NCBI GenBank assembly: GCA_021372355.1 | Contig: JAJFUQ010000013.1 | Location: forward strand, 1 to 62,829 | Direction of reading: 5' to 3' | Length of the DNA: 62,829 bases | From: Nocardiaceae bacterium | GTDB lineage: Bacteria > Actinomycetota > Actinomycetes > Mycobacteriales > Mycobacteriaceae | In this document: piece after piece, positions 25,748 through 34,770 of the stretch | How positions within the stretch are numbered: position 1 is the stretch's first letter | Layout: every line of letters begins with the position of its first letter | The notes under the pieces: model-generated | Seen by the model: only the letters and a program-made list of their open reading frames with translations | What the model was told of the DNA's origin: nothing | Databases searched by the model: none | Position numbers and translations under genes: made by a program

Positions 25748-27940
25748 GTGAGCGTCGAATCGGTTCCCACTTTCTGCCCGCTGTGCGTGTCCCGGTGTGG
25801 GTCACGCGCGGACGTGGCCGACGGCAGATTGGTCGCCCTGCATCCGGATCCGTTGCACCCGACGGGTAAGGCGATCTGTTTGAAGGGCAAGGCCGCGCCG
25901 GAGATCGTGTACCACCCGACACGTCTTCTCCACCCGATGAAGCGGACGAATCCGAAGGACGCCGCAGATCCGGGTTGGCAGCGAATCACCTGGGACGAGG
26001 CGCTCGATACCGTCGTCGAGCGACTCAACGCCGTCGAGAAACCCGAGTCGGTTGCGTTCACGTCGAGCTCACCGTCGACGACGGCGATCAGCGACTCGGC
26101 GGACTGGATTCTCCGGCTGATCCGCACCTTTGGAACGCCCAACTACGCCAATTACATGGAGCTGTGCGGGTGGGGCCGCCACCTCGCGCCGATGTACACG
26201 TTCGGCGCACCGGTCCCGGGCACCTACCTCCCGGATATCGACAACGCCGGCTGCATCTTGTTCTGGGGCTACAACCCGTCCGTCGCGCGGCTGTCGCACG
26301 CCACGAGCACTGTCGATGCGGTCAAACGCGGCGCGAAGCTGATTGTGGTTGATCCCCGGAAGGCCGGTCTGGCCGCGCGGGCTGATCACTGGCTTCGGGT
26401 TCGCCCCGGTACGGATGCGGCACTCGCTCTGTCCCTCGCCCACGTCATGATCGAGAACGATTGGTTCGACGACGATTTCGTGCGGGACTGGACCAACGCC
26501 GGAGACGTCGTGGACGGCAAGACAGTGTGGGAACTATTCCACGAGCGCTGCGCGGAATTCGCGCCGGAGCGGGCTGCGGAGATCACCGGCATTCCCGCGG
26601 ACGACATCGTCGCCACCGCGCGCACAATCTGGGAGTCTCGACCGCTCGCGTTCTACACGTGGAGCGGACTCGAGCAGCACAGCGGAACGACGCAGACGAT
26701 GCGGGCGATCAACGTCCTCTATGCGTTGATCGGCAGTCTCGACGTCCGCGGCGGCAATGTTCTGTTCGAGGCGGTCCCGTCCAACCCGATCGACGGCCGG
26801 GAGTTCCTGTCCAGCAACCGGCCGCCCGCTCTCGGCGTCGACACGCGTCCGCTCGGGCCCGCGCGGTTCGAGTTCGTCACCGGCGAAGACCTCTACACCG
26901 CCGCCCTCGACGGCCGGATCACCACGATGGTCGGGTTCGGCGGAAACCCGGTGATGGCCCACGCCGACAGTCGCCGCGGTCGTGATGCATTGCGCAACCT
27001 GGACTTCTTCGTCCAAGCGGACCTCTTCATGAATCCCACCGCTGAGCTCGCCGACATCGTTCTACCGGTCACCACTCCGTTCGAGTCCGAGGCATTGAAA
27101 ATCGGCTTCGAGATCAGCCAGGAGGCGCAATCGCTCGTTCAACTCCGGCGGCAACTCGTCTCTCCCCAAGGCGAAGCACGGTCTGATCTGCAGATCGTTT
27201 TCGATCTTGCGACCCGGCTCGGCCTGGGTGAACACTTCTGGAACGGCGACATCGACGCGGCGCGGCGGCATCAGCTGGCACCTAGCGGGATCACGCTGGA
27301 AGACCTTCGCGAGCACCCCGAAGGCATTCGGGTGCCGCTGACGACTCGCTATCGCAAGTACGAAGAAGGCGGATTCAAGACGCCGTCGCACAAGGTCGAG
27401 CTGTACTCCGCCACCCTCGCCGCGCATGGCTACGACCCGTTGCCGGCCTTTGACGAACCGCTCACCAGCCCGAACTCGCGCCCCGATCTCGCGAATCAGT
27501 TCCCGCTCATCCTGAGCTGTGCCAAGTCCCTGTTCTTCTGCGAGACCCAGCATCGGCAGATCGCCGCGCTGCGTAAGAGTGCCCAGGATCCGACCCTGGA
27601 GATGCATCCGTCCGCCGCCGCGGCGCGCGGGATTGCCGCCGGCGATTGGGTTCGCTTGGAGACTCCTCGCGGTGGCGTGCGGGCTCGCGCGAAACTCAAC
27701 TCGGCGATCGATCCGCAGGTTGTGTTCGGGCAACATGGCTGGTGGGATGCGTGCGAGGAGCTGGGATTGCCGGGCTACTCGCCGTATGGTGCCGATAGCG
27801 CGAACCTCAATCTCGTGCTGTCTCAAACACCGAGCGACCCGATCAGCGGAAGCTCGCCGATGCGTGCCGGTGTGTGCGAGGTCTCGCCTGTCAGCTCGAT
27901 TTGGCGACCCGGTCGAACGTCGACTGGAAGTACTTCTTGA
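25748..27940 (+). CDS. Molybdopterin (bis-MGD) oxidoreductase
   Basis: The 730-residue protein has an N-terminal 4Fe-4S site (C10, C13, C17, C44), a probable Mo-ligand C140 in MELCGWGRH, and the cofactor-binding folds of the DMSO-reductase family, ending with a beta-barrel domain containing GQHGWWDACEELG. It lacks a Tat signal, so it is cytoplasmic. GTG 25748 is chosen by the start of the family's TFCPLC motif. The last 50 bases overlap the convergent SRPBCC gene, and the final residues (SIWRPGRTSTGSTS) look atypical. The substrate is unknown; Rv0197-like proteins are possible relatives. Confidence 0.85.
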   Translation: MSVESVPTFCPLCVSRCGSRADVADGRLVALHPDPLHPTGKAICLKGKAAPEIVYHPTRLLHPMKRTNPKDAADPGWQRITWDEALDTVVERLNAVEKPESVAFTSSSPSTTAISDSADWILRLIRTFGTPNYANYMELCGWGRHLAPMYTFGAPVPGTYLPDIDNAGCILFWGYNPSVARLSHATSTVDAVKRGAKLIVVDPRKAGLAARADHWLRVRPGTDAALALSLAHVMIENDWFDDDFVRDWTNAGDVVDGKTVWELFHERCAEFAPERAAEITGIPADDIVATARTIWESRPLAFYTWSGLEQHSGTTQTMRAINVLYALIGSLDVRGGNVLFEAVPSNPIDGREFLSSNRPPALGVDTRPLGPARFEFVTGEDLYTAALDGRITTMVGFGGNPVMAHADSRRGRDALRNLDFFVQADLFMNPTAELADIVLPVTTPFESEALKIGFEISQEAQSLVQLRRQLVSPQGEARSDLQIVFDLATRLGLGEHFWNGDIDAARRHQLAPSGITLEDLREHPEGIRVPLTTRYRKYEEGGFKTPSHKVELYSATLAAHGYDPLPAFDEPLTSPNSRPDLANQFPLILSCAKSLFFCETQHRQIAALRKSAQDPTLEMHPSAAAARGIAAGDWVRLETPRGGVRARAKLNSAIDPQVVFGQHGWWDACEELGLPGYSPYGADSANLNLVLSQTPSDPISGSSPMRAGVCEVSPVSSIWRPGRTSTGSTS

Positions 27941-28331
27941 AATAGCCCTTGCCGGTGAGCTTGATGAAGGGGTAGAGCGTCGCGCCGCGAAAGCCCCGGA
28001 AGCTCCGGTGGAAGTCGTACGTCACGTGGGAACCGCTTCCGTTCGGCACCGCGACGACCTGCATCGTCGTTCCGGGGTTCAGAAACTTCGATTCGCGGCA
28101 GGTCCACGTGACGCGGCCCGGCTGCGACCAGTCGTATGACTCACGCGCCCAGAACTTGACGGTGCCCTCGGTGACATCCGCTGACGTCGGGCCGAGCGAA
28201 TGCACTTCATAGTCGCTGCGCGTCAGTCCCTTCCATACATTCGGCCGATTGTCGGTGAAGTCGGTGAGCGCTCCGACGACTTGTTCCGGAGTCGCAGCGG
28301 TGTCGAATTCCACGGTGAACTTTGCGTCCAT
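27891..28331 (-). CDS. SRPBCC-family lipid-binding-like protein
   Basis: The 146-residue protein has a START/Bet v 1-like fold pattern: an initial strand (AKFTVEFDTAATPEQVVGALTDF), tryptophan-rich middle (DWSQPGRVTWTC) and a terminal helix. AGGGA lies five bases before ATG 28331. It is divergent from the methionine-salvage operon and overlaps the molybdopterin gene tail by 50 bp. Ligand and role are unknown. Confidence 0.78.
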   Translation of the reverse strand: MDAKFTVEFDTAATPEQVVGALTDFTDNRPNVWKGLTRSDYEVHSLGPTSADVTEGTVKFWARESYDWSQPGRVTWTCRESKFLNPGTTMQVVAVPNGSGSHVTYDFHRSFRGFRGATLYPFIKLTGKGYFKKYFQSTFDRVAKSS

Positions 28332-28424
28332 GGCGTCCCTAAATGTAAGTGGCGAATCCCGCTTCAATCCTCGTGCCGAACGAGCTCGTCGTCCCAGCTT
28401 TTCGCCCTTGTCATACTGTTTCGC

Positions 28425-28430
28425 TACCGT
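28425..28430 (+). promoter_or_regulatory. -10 of the leaderless methionine-salvage promoter
   Basis: TACCGT ends exactly six bases before GTG 28437, and no SD precedes either possible start. Confidence 0.5.
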
Positions 28431-28436
28431 TGTTGC

Positions 28437-30029
28437 GTGCATGTGATGGATCAAAGTTCGATTGTGTGGGACGACGGTGCGTTGGTGACCGTCGACCAAC
28501 GGCTGCTGCCGCATGAAATGCGGGAGATGCGGCTGACCACGGTCGACCAGATCATCGATGCGATCAAGTCTTTGGCCATCCGAGGAGCCCCGGCAATCGG
28601 CGTTTCGGGCGCGTTCGGCGTTGTGATCGCGGCTTTTGCGCACGATGATTCTGAGAAAGTCGCGGCGGAGGCCAAGCGGATCGCCGACGCCCGCCCGACC
28701 GCGGTCAATCTCGCGTGGGGCGTGGAGCGCGCGCTGAGCAAGCTTCCGGGTGGTGCCCAGGCCGTGCTCGAGGAAGCGATCGCGATGCTCGAGGAGGACG
28801 GTCGCGTCAATCTCGCGGCCGCGACCAATGCCGCGGACCTTATTCAGCAGCTGTGCCCGGATCGTCCGCTGCGAATCCTCACCCACTGCAACACCGGTCG
28901 GCTGGCGACCACGGCGCTCGGTACGGCCATCGGTGCATTGCGAGTCCTCCACTCGCGCGGTGCCTTGGCCGAGGTCATCGTCGACGAGACCCGCCCGCTC
29001 CTGCAGGGCGCGCGGCTGACCGCGTTCGAAATGGCCGAAGCCGGCATCCCGCACCGGCTGACGATCGACTCCGCGGCCGCGTGGGCCATGGCGACCGAGC
29101 AGGTCGACGCCGTGATCGTGGGCGCGGACCGAGTGACCGCCGACGGTGCCGTCGCCAACAAGATCGGCACGTACATGCTCGCGATTTCGGCGCGCCACCA
29201 CGGGATTCCGTTCATCGTCGTCGCGCCGGAGTCGACGCGCGATGTGGCCACCGCCCGTGGCGAACAGATTGTCGTCGAGCAGCGGGCAGCATCCGAAGTC
29301 ACCGGGTTCGGGGGAGTGTTGACCGCTCCCGTAGGAACCGCAGCGTTCAACCCGGCTTTCGACGTGACGCCGTCCGACCTGGTGACCGCCGTCGTGACCG
29401 AGAACGGTGTGCTGGCGCGGGCCTCGAGCCCCGGCGACGACATCGCCGAAGCGGCCCGCGGGCTGTACCGCTCGGGCTGGATGCCCGGCACCGCCGGCAA
29501 CATCTCGGTGCGGCAGGGCGAAACCGCGCTTGTCACGGCCAGCGGGTTGTCGAAGGGCGAGCTCACTGGCGACGACATGGTCGAGGTCAACGTCGTGGAT
29601 TCTCGTCCCGTGAGTGCGGGCCGTCCGTCGGCAGAGACGACCATCCACACCGCGGTCTACCGCACTCGGGACGCGAAAGCGGTTGTGCACGTTCACCCTC
29701 CGCACGCCACTGCACTGTCGATCAAGGCGTCGGGCGATTTCGTGCGGTTCGCCGGATACGAGCTGATCAAAGGTTTGGGCGGAGCTCGGCCGGACGTCAT
29801 CGACATCCCGGTGTTCCGCAATCACGCCGATGTCCCGCAGATCGGCGCCGACATCGAGAAGCATCTGACCGAGAACCCGGACGCGCCGCCGGTGCTGTTC
29901 ATCGCCGGACATGGCATCACGGCGTGGGGCGCGACGCTCGCGCAAGCCCGCGACCGCGCAGAATGTCTTGAGGCGATGTGCGAACTGACGACACTCACCG
30001 GAACCCGCGAGATTGGACCGAACCGATGA
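28437..30029 (+). CDS. mtnAB: Fused methylthioribose-1-phosphate isomerase / methylthioribulose-1-phosphate dehydratase
   Basis: The product is 530 residues. Counting from the alternative ATG 28446, residues 1 to about 322 are MtnA: RGAPA (46-50), catalytic C148 in THCNTGR and D228 in GADRV. Residues from about 333 are MtnB, a class II aldolase fold: GTAGNISVR (348-356), E397, zinc ligands H415, H417 and H489. The two steps are consecutive in the methionine salvage pathway. GTG 28437 is used because a -10 sits six bases before it. The gene overlaps mtnD as ATGA. MtnP or MTA nucleosidase is not in the window. Confidence 0.92.
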   Translation: MHVMDQSSIVWDDGALVTVDQRLLPHEMREMRLTTVDQIIDAIKSLAIRGAPAIGVSGAFGVVIAAFAHDDSEKVAAEAKRIADARPTAVNLAWGVERALSKLPGGAQAVLEEAIAMLEEDGRVNLAAATNAADLIQQLCPDRPLRILTHCNTGRLATTALGTAIGALRVLHSRGALAEVIVDETRPLLQGARLTAFEMAEAGIPHRLTIDSAAAWAMATEQVDAVIVGADRVTADGAVANKIGTYMLAISARHHGIPFIVVAPESTRDVATARGEQIVVEQRAASEVTGFGGVLTAPVGTAAFNPAFDVTPSDLVTAVVTENGVLARASSPGDDIAEAARGLYRSGWMPGTAGNISVRQGETALVTASGLSKGELTGDDMVEVNVVDSRPVSAGRPSAETTIHTAVYRTRDAKAVVHVHPPHATALSIKASGDFVRFAGYELIKGLGGARPDVIDIPVFRNHADVPQIGADIEKHLTENPDAPPVLFIAGHGITAWGATLAQARDRAECLEAMCELTTLTGTREIGPNR

Positions 30030-30601
30030 CCCTCCTCCAGATCATGTCCGCCACAGATGCATCCCTGGTGAAGCTGCGGACGACCGACGACACGGAGATC
30101 GCCTCCGAGCTCGCCAAGCGCGGGATCGACTTCTCTCGCTGGCCGGTGCTGCTGGGTCTGACGGCGACCACCCCCACCGAGGACATTCAGGCCAAGTACG
30201 CCGACGAGATCGCCGAGCTGAACGCCGACGGTCGCTACAAGTTCGTCGACATCGTGCGCATCCACCCAGACGACAACGACCCGGAGTACCCGGCGAAGGC
30301 GGCGGGTGCCCGCGCCAAGTTCCTCGACGAGCACCGTCACGCCGAGGACGAGGTGCGCTTCTTCGCTGCCGGTCAGGGCTGCTTCTACCTCCACCTCGGT
30401 GATGAAGTCCTCGCGACCGTCTGCACCGCCGGTGACCTCGTCTCCGTTCCGGCTGGCACCCTGCACTGGTTCGACATGGGCACCCGTCCGGAATTCGTGG
30501 CCGTTCGCTTCTTCGAAGAGGAAGACGGCTGGGTCGGCGACTTCACCGGCGACAAGATCTCGAGCGGTTTCCCGACCCTCGACGACCTCGTCACTGCATG
30601 A
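30026..30601 (+). CDS. mtnD: Acireductone dioxygenase
   Basis: The 191-residue cupin has the metal-binding set H103, H105, E109 (HRHAEDEVRFF) and H147 (GTLHWFD). It splits 1,2-dihydroxy-3-keto-5-methylthiopentene to the 2-keto acid of methionine plus formate (Fe form), or off-pathway with CO (Ni form). Both ends overlap their neighbours by ATGA, so the operon is tightly coupled. Confidence 0.95.
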   Translation: MTLLQIMSATDASLVKLRTTDDTEIASELAKRGIDFSRWPVLLGLTATTPTEDIQAKYADEIAELNADGRYKFVDIVRIHPDDNDPEYPAKAAGARAKFLDEHRHAEDEVRFFAAGQGCFYLHLGDEVLATVCTAGDLVSVPAGTLHWFDMGTRPEFVAVRFFEEEDGWVGDFTGDKISSGFPTLDDLVTA

Positions 30602-31281
30602 TTCGGGCGCTCGTCCTCGACATCGAAGGCACGACCAGCCCGACGTCGTCGGTGCGGGAGGACCTCTACGGGTACACCCGCAGCCGGCTGCCGGGCTGGC
30701 TCGCGGAGAACGCCGAGGGCGCCGCCGCGCCCATCATCGAGGCAACTCGCGTGCAGGCGAAGCGGCCGGATGCGGACGTCGCCGAGGTCGCCGACATCCT
30801 GATCGACTGGCTCAACAACGACGTCAAGTCCGAGCCGCTCAAATCGGCGCAGGGGATCGTCTGCGCCGAGGGCTTCCGGTCGGGAGCAGTGTGCGGTGAG
30901 TTCTTCGCGGACGTCGCGCCATCCTTGCGTGCCTGGCGGCATCGGGGGATGGAGCTGTACATCTACTCGTCCGGCTCGGTCCGCAACCAGAAGGACTGGT
31001 TCGAATACGCGCGTGGCGGCGAACTGTTATCGCTGATCAGTGGGCACTTCGACCTGTCGACCGCGGGCCCGAAGCGCGATCGGTCGTCGTACAAGAAGAT
31101 CGCTGGGGCAATTGGAATCCCGGGCGACCAGCTGCTGTTCTTGTCCGACCACCCCGACGAGCTCGATGCGGCGGTCGCCGCGGGGTGGACGGTGGTCGGC
31201 GTCGCGAGGCCTGGTGAACCCAACCCGCCGCGCGAGCCGCACCAGTGGATCAGCGACTTCCGGGACGTCGAGCTCCCGTAG
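30598..31281 (+). CDS. mtnC: 2,3-diketo-5-methylthiopentyl-1-phosphate enolase-phosphatase
   Basis: The 227-residue HAD-family enzyme has the nucleophile motif LDIEGTTSP (D8), a SSGSVRNQK motif II and an LFLSDHPDELDAA C-terminal acidic motif. It performs both enolisation and dephosphorylation, so separate MtnW and MtnX are not needed. It completes the mtnAB-mtnD-mtnC set. Its TAG stop forms the start of the -10 of the next gene. Confidence 0.94.
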   Translation: MIRALVLDIEGTTSPTSSVREDLYGYTRSRLPGWLAENAEGAAAPIIEATRVQAKRPDADVAEVADILIDWLNNDVKSEPLKSAQGIVCAEGFRSGAVCGEFFADVAPSLRAWRHRGMELYIYSSGSVRNQKDWFEYARGGELLSLISGHFDLSTAGPKRDRSSYKKIAGAIGIPGDQLLFLSDHPDELDAAVAAGWTVVGVARPGEPNPPREPHQWISDFRDVELP

Positions 31282-31284
31282 GAT
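31279..31284 (+). promoter_or_regulatory. -10 of a leaderless promoter, overlapping the mtnC stop
   Basis: TAGGAT begins with the mtnC stop codon and ends seven bases before GTG 31292. Confidence 0.5.
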
Positions 31285-31291
31285 TTTCCAC

Positions 31292-31807
31292 GTGCCACAA
31301 CTCGTTCTCACGGTCATCGGCGACGATCGCGCCGGCCTCGTCGCAGCGCTTGCGGATGTCGTCTCCGGGTTAGGCGGAAACTGGGAGCGCAGTGAGATGG
31401 CGCAGCTGGCGGGCAAGTTCGCCGGCATCGTGGTCGTCACCGTGCCCGCCGAGAACGTCGACGCCATGGTCGCAGCGACCGAAACCCTCGACGGGCTACT
31501 GAAGGTCACCGCGTATCCCGCCGCGCCGACTGAAGGCGGCGACTCGAAGGTGCTCACGATCGACATTCTCGGCAGCGACCGACCGGGCATCGTGCACGAG
31601 ATCGCGTCGGTCCTCGGTTCGCGTGGGTCGAGCATCGAGTCGATGACGACGGCCACGCGCGAAGCCCCGATGGGCGGTGGAATGCTGTTCGAAGCTCGGG
31701 TCGTGGTCCGCGTACCCACGACCGACAACTTCGCCGACGTCCGGGCGGACCTCGAACGAGTCGCTGCGGAGCTCATGGTCGATCTGGCGATCGAAGACGG
31801 GAACTGA
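31292..31807 (+). CDS. ACT-domain protein, GcvR-like
   Basis: The 171-residue protein has two ACT domains: residues about 1-75 (QLVLTVIGDDRAGLVAALAD) and about 87-168 (VLTIDILGSDRPGIVHEIAS). GcvR-type proteins sense amino acids, classically glycine, and modulate other regulators. It has no DNA-binding domain. It has its own presumed leaderless promoter directly after mtnC and is followed by a hairpin terminator. A link to methionine salvage is suggested by position only. Confidence 0.85.
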   Translation: MPQLVLTVIGDDRAGLVAALADVVSGLGGNWERSEMAQLAGKFAGIVVVTVPAENVDAMVAATETLDGLLKVTAYPAAPTEGGDSKVLTIDILGSDRPGIVHEIASVLGSRGSSIESMTTATREAPMGGGMLFEARVVVRVPTTDNFADVRADLERVAAELMVDLAIEDGN

Positions 31808-31827
31808 CGGGACCCTGATCACCGAAA

Positions 31828-31859
31828 TGATGGCCGGGAACCGGAGTTCTCGGCCATCA
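31828..31859 (+). terminator. Hairpin terminator after the ACT-domain gene
   Basis: TGATGGCCG and CGGCCATCA form the outer stem, extended by GGAAC/GTTCT with one mismatch around loop CGGA. It also lies in the 208-bp gap before the convergent DUF4190 gene. The rest of the gap (31860-32015) is AT-richer and shows no coding potential. Confidence 0.7.
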
Positions 31860-32015
31860 GTCGTATTTCGGGGGATGGGGTCTTGCCGTCCCTGTGCAGG
31901 TAAGGCACTTTAAAGTATTGCCCGCGTTTATGAGGAATATGGATCCGAATTCTGTGGATCAGAGAAGAATTCGCGGAGCCTTTTGCCTTTTTGGTTAAGG
32001 ATTCAAAGACCAGCG

Positions 32016-32684
32016 TTACTTCAACACCGATCCCGACCGCTTCTGCGTCGTGACCGCAAAGCAGGACAGCGTCCGGTCTCCCTGATCCCACGAGCCCTCG
32101 GTCGGGTGCAGCGTGAAGATGCCGAGGTCCTTCTCGCTCGCGGTGTTGGGGTGCAGTTCGCGGAGGCGGTCGACGCATTTCTTGGCGAGCTCGGAGAACT
32201 CGCTGCTGCTCGGATAGCTTCCGGCCGTGATGTCGATGTTGGCGAACAACTCGGATCGGTGGGGTTCTGAGCAGTCGACCGTCGTGATCCGGAAGACTTC
32301 GGTGCCTTCCTCGGCGGGCAGCCCTTCGAGGCAGTCGCCGACCTCGAGATCAGTGGCCTGCTTGGTTTCGAGTTCGCTGACGGTCAACGCGATGAGGCCG
32401 AGCGTGGCCACGAGCGACAGACTGCCGAGCACGATGCCGGCGATGGCCATTCCGCGGCCACGTTTCTGTCCGTTCTTCGTGTCGTGGAGCCCGATGATTC
32501 CCAAGATCAAACCGAGTGGGCCGCAGAGGATTCCGGTGATGAGTGCCGCGATCGCGAGACCGCTGTACGGAGGCATCATCGATGGCGGGCCATAGGGATA
32601 CGGACCCTGTTGCCACGGGCCCTGCGGATTGCCGAGCGGGTTGTTCGGCGGCCACGGCGGTTGGTCACGCGGCGTGTAGGACAT
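32016..32684 (-). CDS. Membrane protein with DUF4190 and septum-formation-like domain
   Basis: The product is 222 residues. ATG 32684 has GGAGG seven bases upstream. A Pro/Gly/Tyr-rich cytoplasmic N-terminus (PPWPPNNPLGNPQGPW) is followed by two transmembrane helices (LAIAALITGILCGPLGLILG and MAIAGIVLGSLSLVATLGL) typical of DUF4190. An extracellular part with three cysteines, including VGDCLEG and TVDCSEPHRSE, resembles the 'septum formation' domain (PF13845). A cell-envelope role is likely, with no specific function known. Confidence 0.8.
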   Translation of the reverse strand: MSYTPRDQPPWPPNNPLGNPQGPWQQGPYPYGPPSMMPPYSGLAIAALITGILCGPLGLILGIIGLHDTKNGQKRGRGMAIAGIVLGSLSLVATLGLIALTVSELETKQATDLEVGDCLEGLPAEEGTEVFRITTVDCSEPHRSELFANIDITAGSYPSSSEFSELAKKCVDRLRELHPNTASEKDLGIFTLHPTEGSWDQGDRTLSCFAVTTQKRSGSVLK

Positions 32685-32854
32685 GGCCGAACCTCCATCA
32701 AAGCCTTTAGTGATCATGGTCGCGCGCTGCTGTCGGCCGCTGCCGCCGTTCGTCGAAAAGTTCACTGGGAAACTTGGGAACCTTCTGCTCTTCTGGCGCT
32801 TCTAAAAGACATCACCACCGGTGAAGGAATGCCCGCCGAGAAGCAGGAGTAGCA

Positions 32855-33475
32855 ATGAAGACCTTCGGAATCGCCGCAGCAACGGTTTCCGCCGCCGCGA
32901 CGATCGCAGTTGCGCTGTCCGGAACGGCCAACGCCGCTGCCCTGACGAAGGAAGTCAAGGCGGAGTTCAATGCCACGGCGAAGGTGGTCGACAAGTTCTG
33001 GGCCACGCACTACCGCGAGTACTTCGGTGGCACCTACACGTCCCCGAACTTCCGCGGTCTCGTGTACCAAACGGTCAATACGGGCTGCGGCGAGATGAAG
33101 ACCAACAACGCGTTCTACTGCCCGGCGGACGACTCGGTCACCTTCGGTGCACCGTTCATCGGTGAGGCCAGCAAGCTCGGCGATCTCTGGATCTACGACG
33201 TCGTAGCGCACGAGTGGGGTCACGCAATTCAGACGCGGGCCGGACTGCCGATGAACGAACTCGCCGCGGAGTGCCTCGCCGGTGCCACGCTCGGCGAGAT
33301 GGCTGCCGAGGGAACCGTCGTGGTCGAAGACGGCGACGAGGACGAGCTGGTTCGTCTGGACCAGTTCGCTGGGGACGCGCACTCCGCACAATCGAACTCT
33401 GACCACGGCACGGCGCAGGAACAGCACGACTCCTTCATGAAGGGCTGGAACGGCGGAGTCAATGCCTGCATCTAG
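32855..33475 (+). CDS. Secreted neutral zinc metallopeptidase-like protein (PF04228 type)
   Basis: The 206-residue protein has a signal peptide (cleavage likely after GTANA) and the zinc motif HEWGH (H119, E120, H123), with E139 in NELAAEC as third ligand candidate. Cysteines C78, C89 and C140 may form disulfides. AGGAG precedes ATG 32855. The family (YpfJ-like) is widespread but poorly characterised. Proteolysis of envelope proteins is possible. Confidence 0.85.
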   Translation: MKTFGIAAATVSAAATIAVALSGTANAAALTKEVKAEFNATAKVVDKFWATHYREYFGGTYTSPNFRGLVYQTVNTGCGEMKTNNAFYCPADDSVTFGAPFIGEASKLGDLWIYDVVAHEWGHAIQTRAGLPMNELAAECLAGATLGEMAAEGTVVVEDGDEDELVRLDQFAGDAHSAQSNSDHGTAQEQHDSFMKGWNGGVNACI

Positions 33476-33519
33476 CAACTTCGTGTCGGTTCCCGCGAAT
33501 CAGGGTGGCAGTTGTGTCT

Positions 33520-34770
33520 CTAGGGCTTCCACCACGGCCGCATCGGAAGACGCGCACGTCCCTTCACGGCAAGCACTTGATGCAGCTGAAGATCGTTCTG
33601 TTCGAACCCGAGCCGGGATCCGGCGAGATAGATCGCCCAGATTCGGCACGTCGAAATCCCTGCCTCGGCAACGCATTCGTTCCAGTGCGCCGCGAGATTG
33701 TGGTTCCAGTGGGACAGAGTGAGCGCGTAATGCTCGCGGAGGTTCTCCTCGTGCCGAACCTCGAAACCGTTGTCGTGGATCGCGGAGACGACTCGTCCCG
33801 GGCTGGCGAGTTCGGCGTCGGGGAAGATGAAGCGGTCCATGAAACCGCCCGGATGCGATCCCCAATGATTGTCCGGCCGGGTGATGCAGTGGTTGAGCAG
33901 CAGTCCGCCGTCCCGTAGGCGCGACGCCAGAAATCGGAAGTAGTCGGGGTAGTTCGCCAATCCGATGTGTTCAGTCAGCCCGATCGACGACACCGCGTCG
34001 AAATCGTCCTCGTCGACGTCGCGGTAGTCGAGGTAGCGAACCTCGGCGAGGTGCCCGAGCCCCGCCTCTTCGATCGCTCGCTGTCCCCACTCCGCTTGCG
34101 GCTTCGACAGGGTGACACCAAGAGTGCGAACGCCATGTTCGGCGGCGTAGCGAACCATGCCACCCCACCCGCAGCCGACGTCGAGGAGTCGATCGCCCGG
34201 CTGGAGTGCCAGCTTGTCGAACACGAGTCGGTACTTGTTCTCCTGCGCGTCGGTCAGCGACTGCTGCTTCGTGTCGAACACGGCGCACGTGTACGTCATC
34301 GACGGCCCGAGGACGTTCGCGTAGAACTCGTTCGAGACGTCGTAGTGATGTCGAATCGCCTCGGCATCACGCGCTTTCGAATGCCGTAGGCCGCGCTTCA
34401 ACCGACGCCATCGCGGCGGCATCTCGATCTCGAGACGAGGACTGCGGTGGAGGAGGTCGCGACCGGCCACCATGCCGAGACCGAGAACCGCGCTCGGTGG
34501 CGGTCGGCGATCACCCATGTCCTCGAGTTCGGCGAGGACTTCGTAGGGATCGCCCTCGGGGACCCCGAACACCGTCATGTCCCCGGCGGCGAAGGCTCGG
34601 GCGAGCCCCAATTCGCCGGGGGAGTGCAGGAGATCTGCGGCCGCTCGTGGTCGATTGACGCAGATTCCGATGGGCACGTCGGCACCTGCAGCGCTGCCGT
34701 CAAAGGCCTTGATCTTCAGTTTCGAGATGCCCAGTGCCTCCGCGAACGGAATGGCTGCCGGTCGAGTCAT
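33520..34770 (-). CDS. Cyclopropane-fatty-acid-synthase-like SAM methyltransferase (Rv3720-like)
   Basis: The 416-residue protein has an N-terminal domain typical of CFA synthases, then HHYDVSNEFY (141-150) and GPSMTYTCAVF, the SAM loop DVGCGWGG (197-204) and a C-terminal SHWNHNL region. It methylates or cyclopropanates unsaturated acyl chains in phospholipids. ATG 34770 overlaps the stop of the FAD oxidoreductase (ATGA). This pair corresponds by order to Rv3719-Rv3720. The paralogous pair elsewhere in mycobacteria makes 10-methylstearate (methyl transfer, then reduction), so a similar two-step methylation is likely here. Confidence 0.88.
   Translation of the reverse strand: MTRPAAIPFAEALGISKLKIKAFDGSAAGADVPIGICVNRPRAAADLLHSPGELGLARAFAAGDMTVFGVPEGDPYEVLAELEDMGDRRPPPSAVLGLGMVAGRDLLHRSPRLEIEMPPRWRRLKRGLRHSKARDAEAIRHHYDVSNEFYANVLGPSMTYTCAVFDTKQQSLTDAQENKYRLVFDKLALQPGDRLLDVGCGWGGMVRYAAEHGVRTLGVTLSKPQAEWGQRAIEEAGLGHLAEVRYLDYRDVDEDDFDAVSSIGLTEHIGLANYPDYFRFLASRLRDGGLLLNHCITRPDNHWGSHPGGFMDRFIFPDAELASPGRVVSAIHDNGFEVRHEENLREHYALTLSHWNHNLAAHWNECVAEAGISTCRIWAIYLAGSRLGFEQNDLQLHQVLAVKGRARLPMRPWWKP

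Noticed and set aside
28500..29945. Long frame on the minus strand through mtnAB joined to the SRPBCC gene
   Set aside because: Only the last 146 residues resemble a family, and they have their own ATG and AGGGA site.
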